A stretch of DNA of 64,000 bases from Halopiger xanaduensis SH-6 (lineage in GTDB: Archaea; Halobacteriota; Halobacteria; Halobacteriales; Natrialbaceae): positions 2,864,270 to 2,928,269 of the forward strand of contig NC_015666.1 in NCBI RefSeq assembly GCF_000217715.1. The letters run 5' to 3'. Position 1 is the stretch's first letter; each line of letters begins with the position of its first letter. The notes under the pieces are model-generated. The model made no database searches. It was not told where the DNA came from and saw only the letters and a list, made by a program, of their open reading frames with translations. Positions 24,069-32,226 of the stretch are shown piece by piece. The translations under genes were made by a program, and so were the position numbers.

Positions 24069-24968
24069 ATGCAACTGGGCGTAATCGGACTCGGACGCAT
24101 GGGACAGATCGTGGTCGACCGCACGCTCGAGGCGGGCCACGACGTCGTCGCCTTCGACCTCGACGCGGAGGCCGTCGCGACGGCGGCCGACGCGGGCGCC
24201 GACCCCGCGGAGTCGATGGAGGATCTGGTCGACCGCCTCGGCGACGGCAAGCGCATCTGGCTGATGGTCCCCGCCGGCGAGGCCGTCGACGCGACGCTCG
24301 AGGAACTCGAGCCCCACCTCGATGCCGACGATGTGGTCGTCGACGGCGGCAACTCCTACTTCGAGGATTCCGTGCGCCGCGCCGAGTCCTGTCCCGCGGC
24401 CTACCTCGATTGCGGCACCTCGGGCGGCCCCGCGGGCGCGGAACTGGGCTTCTCGCTGATGGTCGGCGGCCCCGAGTGGGCCTACGAGGAACTCGCGCCC
24501 GTCTTCGACGCCGTCGCGACGGGACCGGACGGCCACGAGCGCATGGGGCCCGCAGGCTCGGGCCACTACGTCAAGATGATCCACAACGGCGTCGAGTACG
24601 CGCTGATGCAGGCCTACGGCGAAGGGTTCGAACTGCTGCACGAGGGGCGGTACGACCTCGACCTCGAGTCGGTCGCCTCCGTCTGGAACAACGGCGCGGT
24701 CATCCGCTCGTGGCTGCTCGAACTCTGCGAGGAGGCGTTCCGCGAGGAGGGTAACGACCTCGGCACCGTCGCCGACCGCGTCGAGGGCGGCTCGACCGGC
24801 ACCTGGACCGTTCAGGAGGCCCTCGAGCAGGAGGTCCCGCTACCGCTGATCTACACGGCGCTGGCCGAGCGGTTCGGCTCGCGGGCCGACGACGGCCGAT
24901 TCTCGCGCCGACTGGCGAACCGGCTCCGATACGGCTTCGGTCGCCACGAGGTTCCGCGGCGCGAGTAA
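24069..24968 (+). CDS. gndA: 6-phosphogluconate dehydrogenase, short NAD-type
   Basis: A 299-residue oxidoreductase converting 6-phosphogluconate to ribulose 5-phosphate and CO2. MQLGVIGLGRMGQIVVDRTL carries the GxGxxG nucleotide fold, CGTSGGPAGAELGFS is the substrate loop, and GSGHYVKMIHNGVEYALMQA holds the catalytic Lys and Asn. The length of about 300 residues matches the decarboxylating 'short' class rather than the 470-residue dimeric enzyme. In haloarchaea it supplies pentose phosphate by the oxidative route (family knowledge). It is the gene immediately left of the origin region. Confidence 0.92.
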   Translation: MQLGVIGLGRMGQIVVDRTLEAGHDVVAFDLDAEAVATAADAGADPAESMEDLVDRLGDGKRIWLMVPAGEAVDATLEELEPHLDADDVVVDGGNSYFEDSVRRAESCPAAYLDCGTSGGPAGAELGFSLMVGGPEWAYEELAPVFDAVATGPDGHERMGPAGSGHYVKMIHNGVEYALMQAYGEGFELLHEGRYDLDLESVASVWNNGAVIRSWLLELCEEAFREEGNDLGTVADRVEGGSTGTWTVQEALEQEVPLPLIYTALAERFGSRADDGRFSRRLANRLRYGFGRHEVPRRE

Positions 24969-25057
24969 GGTACCTCGAGTGCGAGTTCGCTTTTCGATCC
25001 GTCGCCGGGATTCTCGCAGCCGATCGTCGCTCGAGCGCGACGCCCTCGGAGAGAGAC

Positions 25058-25078
25058 ACACCACCGTTGCAAGTGAAA
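25058..25078 (-). repeat. Origin recognition box 1 (left, minus orientation)
   Basis: Reads ACACCACCGTTGCAAGTGAA on the plus strand, i.e. the minus-strand form of the core TTCACTTGMAACGGTGGTGT. A G-rich run follows at 25090-25110. Confidence 0.9.
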
Positions 25079-25269
25079 CTGGAAAGCGCGGGGAGGGGGA
25101 CGGGGTGGTGAGCGGTAGTGTCGGCAGGTCGTCGATCACACGAAACCAACAAATTCGGTTTAGCAGACTACTTGGCGCCGTGTATCCGGGATACGGACGG
25201 ATCGCAATTATTGTCAGCGCTTTAGATGAAACCGTGGACTGTTCTCTCTAGCAGTACCTAGAATACTAG
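25079..25269. other. Candidate duplex-unwinding region of the origin
   Basis: Between inverted origin boxes 1 and 2. It begins with a G-rich tract (GGGGAGGGGGACGGGG, 25090-25105) and continues into the AT-richest stretch of the neighbourhood (25136-25270, e.g. AAACCAACAAATTCGG and ATCGCAATTATTGTCAG). A degenerate box-like string TTTAGATGAAACCGTGGACT occurs at 25221-25240. No ORF is present. Assignment as the unwinding element is by position and composition. Confidence 0.6.
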
Positions 25270-25290
25270 TTTCACTTGAAACAGTGGTGT
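25270..25290 (+). repeat. Origin recognition box 2
   Basis: TTCACTTGAAACAGTGGTGT (plus orientation), one mismatch from the local consensus, inverted with respect to box 1. Confidence 0.9.
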
Positions 25291-25297
25291 GTCTGAG

Positions 25298-25331
25298 TTC
25301 ACTTGCATCAGATGAAAAAGTGGTTTTAAAT
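25298..25331 (+). promoter_or_regulatory. Degenerate origin box overlapping the orc1/cdc6 promoter
   Basis: TTCACTTGCATCAGATG (from 25298) keeps only the left half of the box. It is followed by TTTTAAAT at 25324-25331, 24-31 bases before the orc1 ATG, a TATA box for a leaderless transcript. Binding of Orc1 here could autoregulate its own gene. Confidence 0.6.
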
Positions 25332-25354
25332 AGTACATCTCTCTTGGTAGGGGT

Positions 25355-26581
25355 ATGCCTCGGTTCGAGCGGAAGCAGAACATCTTCAGAAACAAGGACG
25401 CCCTGGGGGAGTCGTACCAGCCCGAACGGATCGAAGAACGGGACGAGGAGATCGAGGCCTACATGGACGCGCTCCAGCCGATCATCGACGGGTGGGAACC
25501 GAACAACATCTTTCTCTACGGCAACACTGGCGTCGGCAAGACCGCCGTCACCGAGTACCTCCTCGACGTCCTGCAGGAAGACGTCACCGAGTACGACGAC
25601 GTCGACCTCTCCGTGCTCAGCGTCAACTGCAAGACCCTGAACTCCTCCTACCAGGTCGCGATCGAACTCGTCAACACCCTCCGCCCCGACGGCGCCGAAA
25701 TCAGTACCACCGGCTATCCGCAGCAGACCGTCTTCAAGAAACTCTACAGCGAACTCGAGGCGCTCGGCGGCACGGTCGTCATCGTCCTCGACGAAATCGA
25801 CTCGATCGGCGACCGGGACGAACTGCTCTACGAACTCCCCCGCGCCCGCTCGAACGGCTACCTCGAGTCGACGAAGGTCGGCCTCATCGGGATCAGCAAC
25901 GACTTCAAGTTCCGCGAACAGCTCGATCCGCGGGTGCAGGACACCCTCTGCGAGCGCGAACTGCAGTTTCCACCATACGAGGCGGACGAACTGACCAACA
26001 TCCTCGAGTCCCGAGCCGAGGTCGCCATCGCGGAGGACGCCTGCGAGACCGGCGTCTTGAACCTCTGTGCCGCCCTCGCGGCCCGCGACAGCGGGAGCGC
26101 CCGACAGGCGCTGGACCTGCTGCGACTCGCCGGCGAAGTCGCGGAGAACAACGACGACCCGACGATCCGCGAGGACCACGTTGATCAGGCCCGCTCGAAA
26201 CTCGAGCAGGAGCGCGTCGAGGAGGGCATGCGGGAGCTGACGACCCACGGTCGACTCGCCCTGCTGGCGGTCGTCTCCAAGGCTGCCAAGGAGTCGACGC
26301 CCTGCCGGACGCGAGAGCTCTACCAGGAGTACGAGTCGCTCTGCGAGTCCTCTGGAACAGACTCGCTCGCCCAGCGATCCGTGCACAACCACCTCTCGGA
26401 CCTCCGGATGCTCGGCATCCTCTCCGCGAAGGAGAACCGCAGCGGCTCCCGGGGGAACTACTACAGCTACGAACTCGATGTCCCCTTCTCGAGCGCCGTC
26501 GACGCGATGGCGGACGTGCTCTACCTCGACGACGAAATCGAGACGATCCGCGACATCGCCCGGATGAACGGCGTGGCCTGA
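25355..26581 (+). CDS. orc1: Orc1/Cdc6 replication initiator
   Basis: A 408-residue AAA+ initiator. Walker A is FLYGNTGVGKTAVTEYLLD (about residues 52-70), Walker B is VIVLDEIDSIGD, sensor 1 is LIGISNDFKFREQLDPRVQD and sensor 2 lies in ARDSGSARQALDLLRLAG. The C-terminal winged helix (about 300-400) has TRELYQEYESLCESSG and SVHNHLSDLRMLGILSAKEN, with a GSRGNYYSYEL wing for DNA contact. The N-terminus MPRFERKQNIFRNKDALGES is standard. The gene is bracketed by origin boxes on both sides, so it is the cognate initiator of this origin. Confidence 0.96.
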   Translation: MPRFERKQNIFRNKDALGESYQPERIEERDEEIEAYMDALQPIIDGWEPNNIFLYGNTGVGKTAVTEYLLDVLQEDVTEYDDVDLSVLSVNCKTLNSSYQVAIELVNTLRPDGAEISTTGYPQQTVFKKLYSELEALGGTVVIVLDEIDSIGDRDELLYELPRARSNGYLESTKVGLIGISNDFKFREQLDPRVQDTLCERELQFPPYEADELTNILESRAEVAIAEDACETGVLNLCAALAARDSGSARQALDLLRLAGEVAENNDDPTIREDHVDQARSKLEQERVEEGMRELTTHGRLALLAVVSKAAKESTPCRTRELYQEYESLCESSGTDSLAQRSVHNHLSDLRMLGILSAKENRSGSRGNYYSYELDVPFSSAVDAMADVLYLDDEIETIRDIARMNGVA

Positions 26582-26597
26582 GCCGCCCCCGCTTCAC

Positions 26598-26618
26598 ACA
26601 CCACCTTTTCGAGTGAAC
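26598..26618 (-). repeat. Origin recognition box 4 (minus orientation)
   Basis: Plus strand ACACCACCTTTTCGAGTGAA; 17 bases after the orc1 stop codon. It forms an inverted pair with box 5, mirroring the left side of the gene. Confidence 0.85.
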
Positions 26619-26645
26619 GGAACGTACCGTCCCGCTATCTTCCAT

Positions 26646-26666
26646 TTTCACTTGCAACGGTGGTGT
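26646..26666 (+). repeat. Origin recognition box 5
   Basis: TTCACTTGCAACGGTGGTGT, an exact match to box 1 in the opposite orientation, preceded by a T-run. Confidence 0.92.
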
Positions 26667-26779
26667 CTCCGTGGCGGCATCGATGGGCCGAATTCTCCCT
26701 GTCTCGAGTTCGGGTGCCCCGTCTCGAGGCCGAGCGACTCGCAAACGGACCGCGTTACCGCTCGCGGATTCGACTCGAG

Positions 26780-26800
26780 TTTCACGTGCATCGGTGGTGT
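26780..26800 (+). repeat. Origin recognition box 6
   Basis: TTCACGTGCATCGGTGGTGT; first of four boxes in the same orientation with 26, 26 and 29 base spacing. Confidence 0.85.
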
Positions 26801-26805
26801 GGGTC

Positions 26806-26826
26806 GTTCACATGAAGGAGTGGTGG
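26806..26826 (+). repeat. Origin recognition box 7 (degenerate)
   Basis: TTCACATGAAGGAGTGGTGG, followed by more G. Spaced 26 bases from box 6, which supports it despite mismatches. Confidence 0.7.
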
Positions 26827-26831
26827 GGACC

Positions 26832-26852
26832 GTTCACGCGCACTTGTGGTGT
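26832..26852 (+). repeat. Origin recognition box 8 (degenerate)
   Basis: TTCACGCGCACTTGTGGTGT; spacing of 26 bases from box 7. Confidence 0.7.
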
Positions 26853-26860
26853 AGCTCACA

Positions 26861-26881
26861 ATTCACTTGAAACGGTGGTGT
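26861..26881 (+). repeat. Origin recognition box 9
   Basis: TTCACTTGAAACGGTGGTGT, a perfect consensus copy; last of the right-hand array. The next gene starts 130 bases further. Confidence 0.92.
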
Positions 26882-27011
26882 GTACTCGCGAGCGGCGGTA
26901 CAGGGCTGTTGCACAGCGATTCGACCCCTTCGTCCGTCGAACCAGTCTCGTCCCGCTAGTTACCACGTATTTTATACGAACTCCCGCACACGGGACGAGT
27001 ATCAGCGACGG

Positions 27012-28448
27012 ATGGGAGACGAGAAACTCACGATCGCCGTTCGATTCTTCGGCGGCGCGGGGAACTACACCGACGTCCTCGAGCGGTTCTGCAAACACGT
27101 CCTCGCGGACTCCCCGTCCGAAGCGGCGGCGATCGACTGGATCAGATCGAACACGCGGGCGACAAGCGACGACGGGATCCGACGTCGACTCGCGTTTCTC
27201 GAGCGCATCGGCCTGCTCGAGATCGAATCCGGCCGCATCCGTCTCACGCAGCGCGGCATGGAGTGGCTCTCGGAGACGGATCCCGCGGTGCTCTACGAAC
27301 TCCTCGCCGAGCACGTTCGCGGGTTCGACACGATACTCGAGGCGCTGCTCGACGGACCGAAGACGGACGCCGAGTTGGGCGACGCAATTGAATCCGAGCA
27401 CGCCGAGGTCGACTGGAACGACGCCGCCGGTCCCGCCCAACACCGCGGCTGGCTGCAGAGTCTCGGCTACGTCGAGCGATCTGACGGCGTAAACTCGCTC
27501 ACCGATCCCGGGCGAGAACTGGCCCGCCGCCGTACGTCCGACGCTCCCGATCTCGAGCGCGGCGAGTTCTACACCCAGTCCGAACTCGAGGCGGTGCTCG
27601 ATACCAGCTTCGGCGCGTACATCAAGGGGATCAACCCCCGAACGGACGAGAACGGCGACCTCGAGTTCGTCGTCGTCAAAGCTCGCGAGGACGGGCCGTA
27701 CGCCGACGACCTCGCGGACGAGCGGTTCACCTACATCGGCGAGGGGCTGCCGGAAAAGGGAGATCAGCGCCGCACGGCCGCAAACAACGCGCTCGTCGAG
27801 CAAGCTGAACGATCGACCGTTCCCGTCTACTTCTTCTATCATCCGGCGGACCGCGACGACCTCCGATACGAGGGCTTGGTCGACGTCGTCGACGCCGAGT
27901 ACGTCTCCCGAGACGGTCGCATGGTCTACGAGTTCACGATGGAACGGCTCGACCTCGAGCATCCGGCGGCGTTCCAGACGCTCGCGGCGTCCGTCACCGA
28001 CGAAGCGGACGACGATACCGAGGAACCGGCGTTGACCGACGCCGACGAGGACTATACGACCGTTCAACGACGCGTTCGCTCGAGCGCGTTCCGATCGGAA
28101 GTCAAATCCGCGTACGAGCACCGCTGCGCGATCTGCGGCGCCGCGCGCAAGGCGCCGGACGGCACGCGCGATATCGAGGCCGCACACATCTATCCGAAGC
28201 GCGAGAACGGTCGCGACACCATTCGGAACGGACTCGCCCTCTGTCGGCTCCACCACTGGGCGTTCGACGCCGGCTGGCTGGCGATTTCCGATGACTACCG
28301 CGTGTTGGTCGCGGATCGACCGAATCTCGAGGGGTACGAGGAGTTCGCCGCTCTCGAGAACGAGGCGCTGAAACTTCCCACCGACGAGAACAAACGCCCG
28401 CATGCGGCCTTCCTCGCTGCGCATCGAGAACGACACGGATTCGAGTAG
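27012..28448 (+). CDS. wHTH-SRA-like-HNH endonuclease, probable modified-DNA restriction enzyme
   Basis: A 478-residue protein. Residues about 10-170 hold two winged-helix-like units (SDDGIRRRLAFLERIGLLEI; KTDAELGDAIESEHAEVDWN). Residues 186-313 resemble the SRA-like domain of ScoMcrA-type enzymes, with FVVVKAREDGPYADD, FTYIGEGLPEKGDQRRTAAN and PVYFFYHP. Residues 370-425 form an HNH nuclease: HRCAICGAARK, DIEAAHIYPK and RNGLALCRLHHWAFDAG. SRA domains read modified cytosine in type IV restriction (family knowledge), so modified-DNA cleavage is the inferred role. Start: ATG 27012 with a TATA-like TATTTTATACG about 40 bases upstream. It is convergent with the PD-(D/E)XK gene. Confidence 0.82.
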   Translation: MGDEKLTIAVRFFGGAGNYTDVLERFCKHVLADSPSEAAAIDWIRSNTRATSDDGIRRRLAFLERIGLLEIESGRIRLTQRGMEWLSETDPAVLYELLAEHVRGFDTILEALLDGPKTDAELGDAIESEHAEVDWNDAAGPAQHRGWLQSLGYVERSDGVNSLTDPGRELARRRTSDAPDLERGEFYTQSELEAVLDTSFGAYIKGINPRTDENGDLEFVVVKAREDGPYADDLADERFTYIGEGLPEKGDQRRTAANNALVEQAERSTVPVYFFYHPADRDDLRYEGLVDVVDAEYVSRDGRMVYEFTMERLDLEHPAAFQTLAASVTDEADDDTEEPALTDADEDYTTVQRRVRSSAFRSEVKSAYEHRCAICGAARKAPDGTRDIEAAHIYPKRENGRDTIRNGLALCRLHHWAFDAGWLAISDDYRVLVADRPNLEGYEEFAALENEALKLPTDENKRPHAAFLAAHRERHGFE

Positions 28449-28484
28449 CCGCCCGTCTCTCGTCGGATGCTGGACCGAACCGGA

Positions 28485-29726
28485 CTACACCGGCTCCCGA
28501 AGCGCCCACACGTCCTCCGTCGGCTCGAGCCGACTCGGCTCCTTCCCGCGCTCGGTTAGAATCCCGGTGTGGTACAACATTGCCTTCAGTTGGAACACCG
28601 TCGGCGAGTGGTAGACCGATCCGTCCTCGAGCGGCGCCCGCCGCAACTCGCCGTCTCCGGTCAGCACGCGGCTCCGGACGTCGTCGTCGCCGCGGACGAA
28701 CAGTTCGACTGTGAAGGTCGGGTGCAATTCGTGGAGGTACTCGACGACGTCCACGAGCGACGGCTCCGGAATCCCGTCCTCGTGCATGTGCTGGAGTTCC
28801 GTCACCAGCAGCTCCGTGGCCGGATACTCGAACACGACGCGCCGAGCGAGCTGTCCCCACTGCGGCGCGAGGTCGACGAACCGCTTTCGGGAGCGGAACC
28901 ACTCCTCGAACTCCGCGAGGGCCGACTCGACGGAGCCGCAGCGAGCCTTCGCAAACCGGACGACCTCCTGCCCGAGGGAGGTCAGTTCCACGCGCGGCCC
29001 GTCCTCGATCAGCCCGAGGAACGCGGCGCCGCGTCTGGCGTCCGTCACCGCGCCGACGACCTCGTACTCCGACAGCAACGTCGCGGTATCGCCGTCGGCG
29101 TAGTGCGCCAGCGGATAGCCGAGGTAGTTCTTCGGATGATTTAATCCGAACGAGGCGTCGGCCACACCCTGCGTCCCGGCCTGGAAGCGAAGCGCCGTCG
29201 CCTCGGTCGACGTCCGGTTGCCGACCACCCGCGCGGTCTCGAGCACCTCGACCTCGCCGGTCGCGTCGACGCCCAGCACGCCGACGTTCAGTTCCCGCGC
29301 GAGGGTGCGATCGGTCTCCGAAACCGTGTCGATCGGCGCGGCGAAGTAGGCCGCGTTGGCCTCGTGGAGCCGGTCGTAGGCCTGCACGATCCCGAGTTCC
29401 GTGTCGACGCCGCTGCTGGTCTCGCCTTTCGCCTCGATGGCGATCAGCGGCGGCTCGTCGCCGACCCGCTCGACGGCGACCAGTTCGGACTCGAGGTCGC
29501 GCACGCCCACGAGGTCGGGGAAGCCGCCGCCGATCTCGACATGGTTGAACGGGGCGAGCCGGTCGCGGATCTCCGGTTCGATGGGCTGGCCGGGAAGCCA
29601 CTCGTTTTGCGAGAACTGCGTATCGGCGACGACGTAGGAGTGTGCCGCGCCGTCGTCCGGAAAGAGCCGCCGCTTGGTGTGGGCCAGCACCTGCGGTTCC
29701 GACAGCGACCGGGCCGCGCTGCTCAT
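28485..29726 (-). CDS. PD-(D/E)XK nuclease-like protein
   Basis: A 413-residue protein. Near the N-terminus, VEIGGGFPDLVGVRDLESEL carries PD (residues 70-71) and PPLIAIEAKGETSSG carries ExK (98-100), the active-site layout of the PD-(D/E)XK superfamily. After it, LGIVQAYDRLHEANAAYFAA resembles the helix following the core in archaeal nuclease-like families. The C-terminal 250 residues are helical, probably winged-helix-like, and end in VWALREPV. Start at ATG 29726; upstream residues are not convincing. It converges with the SRA-HNH gene with 36 bases between stops. A defence or DNA-repair role is inferred; no methylase is adjacent. Confidence 0.72.
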   Translation of the reverse strand: MSSAARSLSEPQVLAHTKRRLFPDDGAAHSYVVADTQFSQNEWLPGQPIEPEIRDRLAPFNHVEIGGGFPDLVGVRDLESELVAVERVGDEPPLIAIEAKGETSSGVDTELGIVQAYDRLHEANAAYFAAPIDTVSETDRTLARELNVGVLGVDATGEVEVLETARVVGNRTSTEATALRFQAGTQGVADASFGLNHPKNYLGYPLAHYADGDTATLLSEYEVVGAVTDARRGAAFLGLIEDGPRVELTSLGQEVVRFAKARCGSVESALAEFEEWFRSRKRFVDLAPQWGQLARRVVFEYPATELLVTELQHMHEDGIPEPSLVDVVEYLHELHPTFTVELFVRGDDDVRSRVLTGDGELRRAPLEDGSVYHSPTVFQLKAMLYHTGILTERGKEPSRLEPTEDVWALREPV

Positions 29727-29864
29727 GGCTCCCGATTCGTCACATCTCACAATAATGTTCCGGCGGCAGATTAGTCGGGAGTCGGCAGTCGGCCGAGATA
29801 ACCCTCTCCGTCGAGCATCGGCAAGCATCGGGGATTCTTGTTTCCACGCGTCGTCCCGGTCCGT

Positions 29865-30143
29865 ATGGGAACGCGCGTACACCTCGACGATTGGGACGCC
29901 GTCCGCGAGCAGCTGCGTCGGTTCGGCGAATCCGGCGACGTGACCGCCGACGGCGAGCGTATCCGGGTCGAATTCGGATCCGCACACGTCGACGTTTCCC
30001 GGACGGGACGCGTCAGCACCGGCATGCCGTTACACGACTTCGAACAGGACGAGCCGGTCGACCTCGTCGTCGACCACGAATCGGGCTCGCTCACGGTCGA
30101 GGGCGACGACGTGAGTTACACGTTCAGACGGCCCGGCGGCTGA
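29865..30143 (+). CDS. Small conserved haloarchaeal protein
   Basis: A 92-residue acidic soluble protein beginning MGTRVHLDDWDAVREQLRRF and continuing in short strands (RIRVEFGSAHVDVSRTGRV; SLTVEGDDVSYTF). The pattern of one helix followed by six strands suggests a small alpha/beta fold. No signal peptide or catalytic motif. Start at ATG 29865, following CCGT; the longer frame is less likely. Function unknown. Confidence 0.7.
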   Translation: MGTRVHLDDWDAVREQLRRFGESGDVTADGERIRVEFGSAHVDVSRTGRVSTGMPLHDFEQDEPVDLVVDHESGSLTVEGDDVSYTFRRPGG

Positions 30144-30161
30144 GGCCACCGGTCCACCTCC

Positions 30162-30350
30162 TTAATCGAACGCTCCGTACCCGTACTCGAGTTCGCTGCC
30201 GATCCCGGCGAAGACGCTCGCGGCGCCGAGTAGCGCGAGACCGACTCCCGCAATCCAGACGGTCGACCCGCGAGCGAAAAGCGCGGCGAGCCAGAGGCCG
30301 GCGACGAGCGCGAGCCCGCCGACGACGATCAACTGCACGAACCGCTCCAT
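30162..30350 (-). CDS. Small two-helix membrane protein
   Basis: A 62-residue protein, MERFVQLIVVGGLALVAGLW then a second hydrophobic segment WIAGVGLALLGAASVFAGIG, ending ELEYGYGAFD. Two transmembrane helices with a short loop. The ATG at 30350 was chosen because the upstream frame is arginine/proline-rich. Convergent with the preceding gene (18 bases). Function unknown. Confidence 0.65.
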   Translation of the reverse strand: MERFVQLIVVGGLALVAGLWLAALFARGSTVWIAGVGLALLGAASVFAGIGSELEYGYGAFD

Positions 30351-30468
30351 ACGACTGCCTTCTCGAGGGCGGCTCAAGTAAGTCGGCGGTCGGGTCGGGT
30401 GCCTGCCGCGTGGCTCCGTTTCGATAGTCGAAGTCAAGCGTTTGTGTCCGCGGCCCGTGTATCCTCCC

Positions 30469-30894
30469 ATGACCGAATCCGACGCCGAAGCAACGCTCGT
30501 CTACGACGACGACTGCGGCTTCTGTACGTGGTGGGCCGAATACTTCGACGACCGGACGAACGACGTCCGCATCGTCGGCTTCAGCGACCTCACGCCCGAA
30601 CTGCGCGAGCGACTGCCCGAACACTACGAGGCGTGTTCGCACCTGATGACCGACGAGGGCGTCTACTCCTGCGGCGCCTCGATCGAGGAGACGCTCGCTC
30701 GCGTCGAAGGCGGCGGCGTCCGCGACGTGGTCGACTTCCTCCGCAACTTCGAGGACTACGGCCGCCTCCGCGAGACCGGCTACCGCTGGGTCGCGGACAA
30801 CCGCGATCTGTGGGGCCGTCTCGTCTCGAAGACGCCGCCGGCGAGGCGAGAGTCGGAGTCCGAATCCGAGTCGGAATCGAACGACGAGCGCTGA
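30469..30894 (+). CDS. DUF393 / DCC-family thiol-disulfide-type protein
   Basis: A 141-residue protein. LVYDDDCGFCTWWAEYFDDR is the DxxCxxC start of the DCC (DUF393) family, a thioredoxin-like fold; VRIVGFSDLTPELRERLPEH and CSHLMTDEGVYSCGASIEET follow as in relatives. The C-terminus has a Glu-Ser repeat (ESESESESES) coming from a GAGTCN repeat in the DNA. The family is proposed to have thiol-disulfide activity, but the role in haloarchaea is unknown. Confidence 0.8.
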   Translation: MTESDAEATLVYDDDCGFCTWWAEYFDDRTNDVRIVGFSDLTPELRERLPEHYEACSHLMTDEGVYSCGASIEETLARVEGGGVRDVVDFLRNFEDYGRLRETGYRWVADNRDLWGRLVSKTPPARRESESESESESNDER

Positions 30895-30973
30895 ACCGAC
30901 GGCGCGATCGATCCACCTTCCGGTCGGATACACTCGAGCGTCCAAACCGAGAAAAATCGTCGAGCGGGTGGGG

Positions 30974-31921
30974 CTACTCGATCTCGATCGTCCACTCGTC
31001 GTCGGATTTGACCGACAGGTAGCCGACGCCCTCGAACTCGAACTCGGAGGGGTTCTCGATGCTGGCGTCGTGGAACACGAAGATGGGATCGTCCGTTATC
31101 GGGTAGATGTCGGCGATGATCCGTTCGCCGCTGTACTCGCCGGACGGCTGGTACGAGCCGTCGAACTCGAACGGCCCGTGGACTTCGTTTTCGGATCCGT
31201 CGACGGAGATCGGCGGTTCCTCGCCGCTCTCGTCGCGCGGCTGGCTGATCGTCACCTCCCAGTCGCCGTCGGCGACGACGCTGAGGACGTACGTCCCCTC
31301 GACGACGGGATGGGCTGTCTGCCCCTCGTACTCGCCGGACGAGTCGACGAACTCCGATTTGACGAACACGACGGTCTCCGGCTCGTCTTCCGACTCGTCG
31401 TCCGCGTTCTCTCCGTCGTCGTCAGTACCGGTTTCTGCCTCGTCGTCTGTCGCGTTTTCAGCCCCGTCGTCCGTCGCGTTTTGTTCGTCGTCGATACTGG
31501 ATCCGTCTTCGCCGTCTTGATCGTCTTCAGCGAGGCGTTCTTCGGGAATGAGCCGGACCTCGAACTCGTCCTCGCTATCGTCTTCGTTCGCGTTCTCGCC
31601 ATCACCGCTCTCGTCATCACCGCCCTCCTCATCATCGCGCTCGTACGTCGCGTCGATGACGGTGAGACCGCCATCGATGGAGACGTCCTCGATAGCGTCG
31701 TTTCCGCTGCCGGAGAACTCCTGATCCTCGGGTCCATCCGTGTCTTCGTCGTCCTCTCCGTCCTCGTCGTCACCGTCTCCGTCCGCGGACGCCTCGGTGT
31801 CGGTATCGGTCTCGTTGTCCGTTTCGTTCCCGTCGGCGTCGGCTGCTTCCTCGGTGCAGCCGGCCAGCGGAAGTGTGAGTCCGCCCAGTGCTGTCAGTTG
31901 TACGACGCGTCGTCGTTTCAT
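30974..31921 (-). CDS. Acidic lipoprotein, secreted
   Basis: A 315-residue predicted lipoprotein. MKRRRVVQLTALGGLTLPLAGC has a twin-arginine-like leader and a lipobox (LAGC, Cys at 22). The next 170 residues are very acidic and low complexity with several NET/NAT sequons, and the last 140 residues form a folded beta-like domain (FVKSEFVDSSGEYEGQTAHP; TYVLSVVADGDWEVTISQPR; EFEFEGVGYLSVKSDDEWTI). The C-terminal part contains two similar halves with V..DG(D)W/E-type strands, which suggests a duplicated small beta domain. Role unknown; probably cell-surface. Confidence 0.75.
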   Translation of the reverse strand: MKRRRVVQLTALGGLTLPLAGCTEEAADADGNETDNETDTDTEASADGDGDDEDGEDDEDTDGPEDQEFSGSGNDAIEDVSIDGGLTVIDATYERDDEEGGDDESGDGENANEDDSEDEFEVRLIPEERLAEDDQDGEDGSSIDDEQNATDDGAENATDDEAETGTDDDGENADDESEDEPETVVFVKSEFVDSSGEYEGQTAHPVVEGTYVLSVVADGDWEVTISQPRDESGEEPPISVDGSENEVHGPFEFDGSYQPSGEYSGERIIADIYPITDDPIFVFHDASIENPSEFEFEGVGYLSVKSDDEWTIEIE

Positions 31922-32226
31922 CCGACCGTCGATACGCCCAATCGCGACGTAAGAAATGGGCGCGTTGTCGACTGATAAGCCACCTGTACGATCATCCGAC
32001 GGGTTTCGCCCGACTGATACTCGATCGCTACGTCCCGTAGTGGTCCGCTTTGCGATCCCGCCCGACCGCACGCTACCGCCGCTCGACGCCGCTCGAGCCA
32101 TCACCATCCATAGCACTCGACTGCGGTGCGTCAACTCGCTCCTACACGTAGATTCGATGACGATTCCGCGTCTTGAGGCGGATCGAGGCGGGTCGAGCCG
32201 CCGCAAACTGCGAACTCCCCCGTCGA
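31922..32226. other. 305-base spacer before the lipase maturation factor gene
   Basis: Between the lipoprotein start (31921) and the stop of the lipase maturation factor-like gene (32227), both on the minus strand, I see no gene. The first 60 bases must contain the lipoprotein promoter (minus strand, near 31945-31955: CATTTCTTACG). The remainder is GC-rich without clear structure. Confidence 0.5.

Noticed and set aside
24069-24968. Beta-hydroxyacid dehydrogenase instead of 6-phosphogluconate dehydrogenase
   Set aside because: The substrate loop with SGGPAGA, the KMIHNGVEYALMQA helix and the length fit the short 6PGDH class better than the hydroxyacid dehydrogenases.
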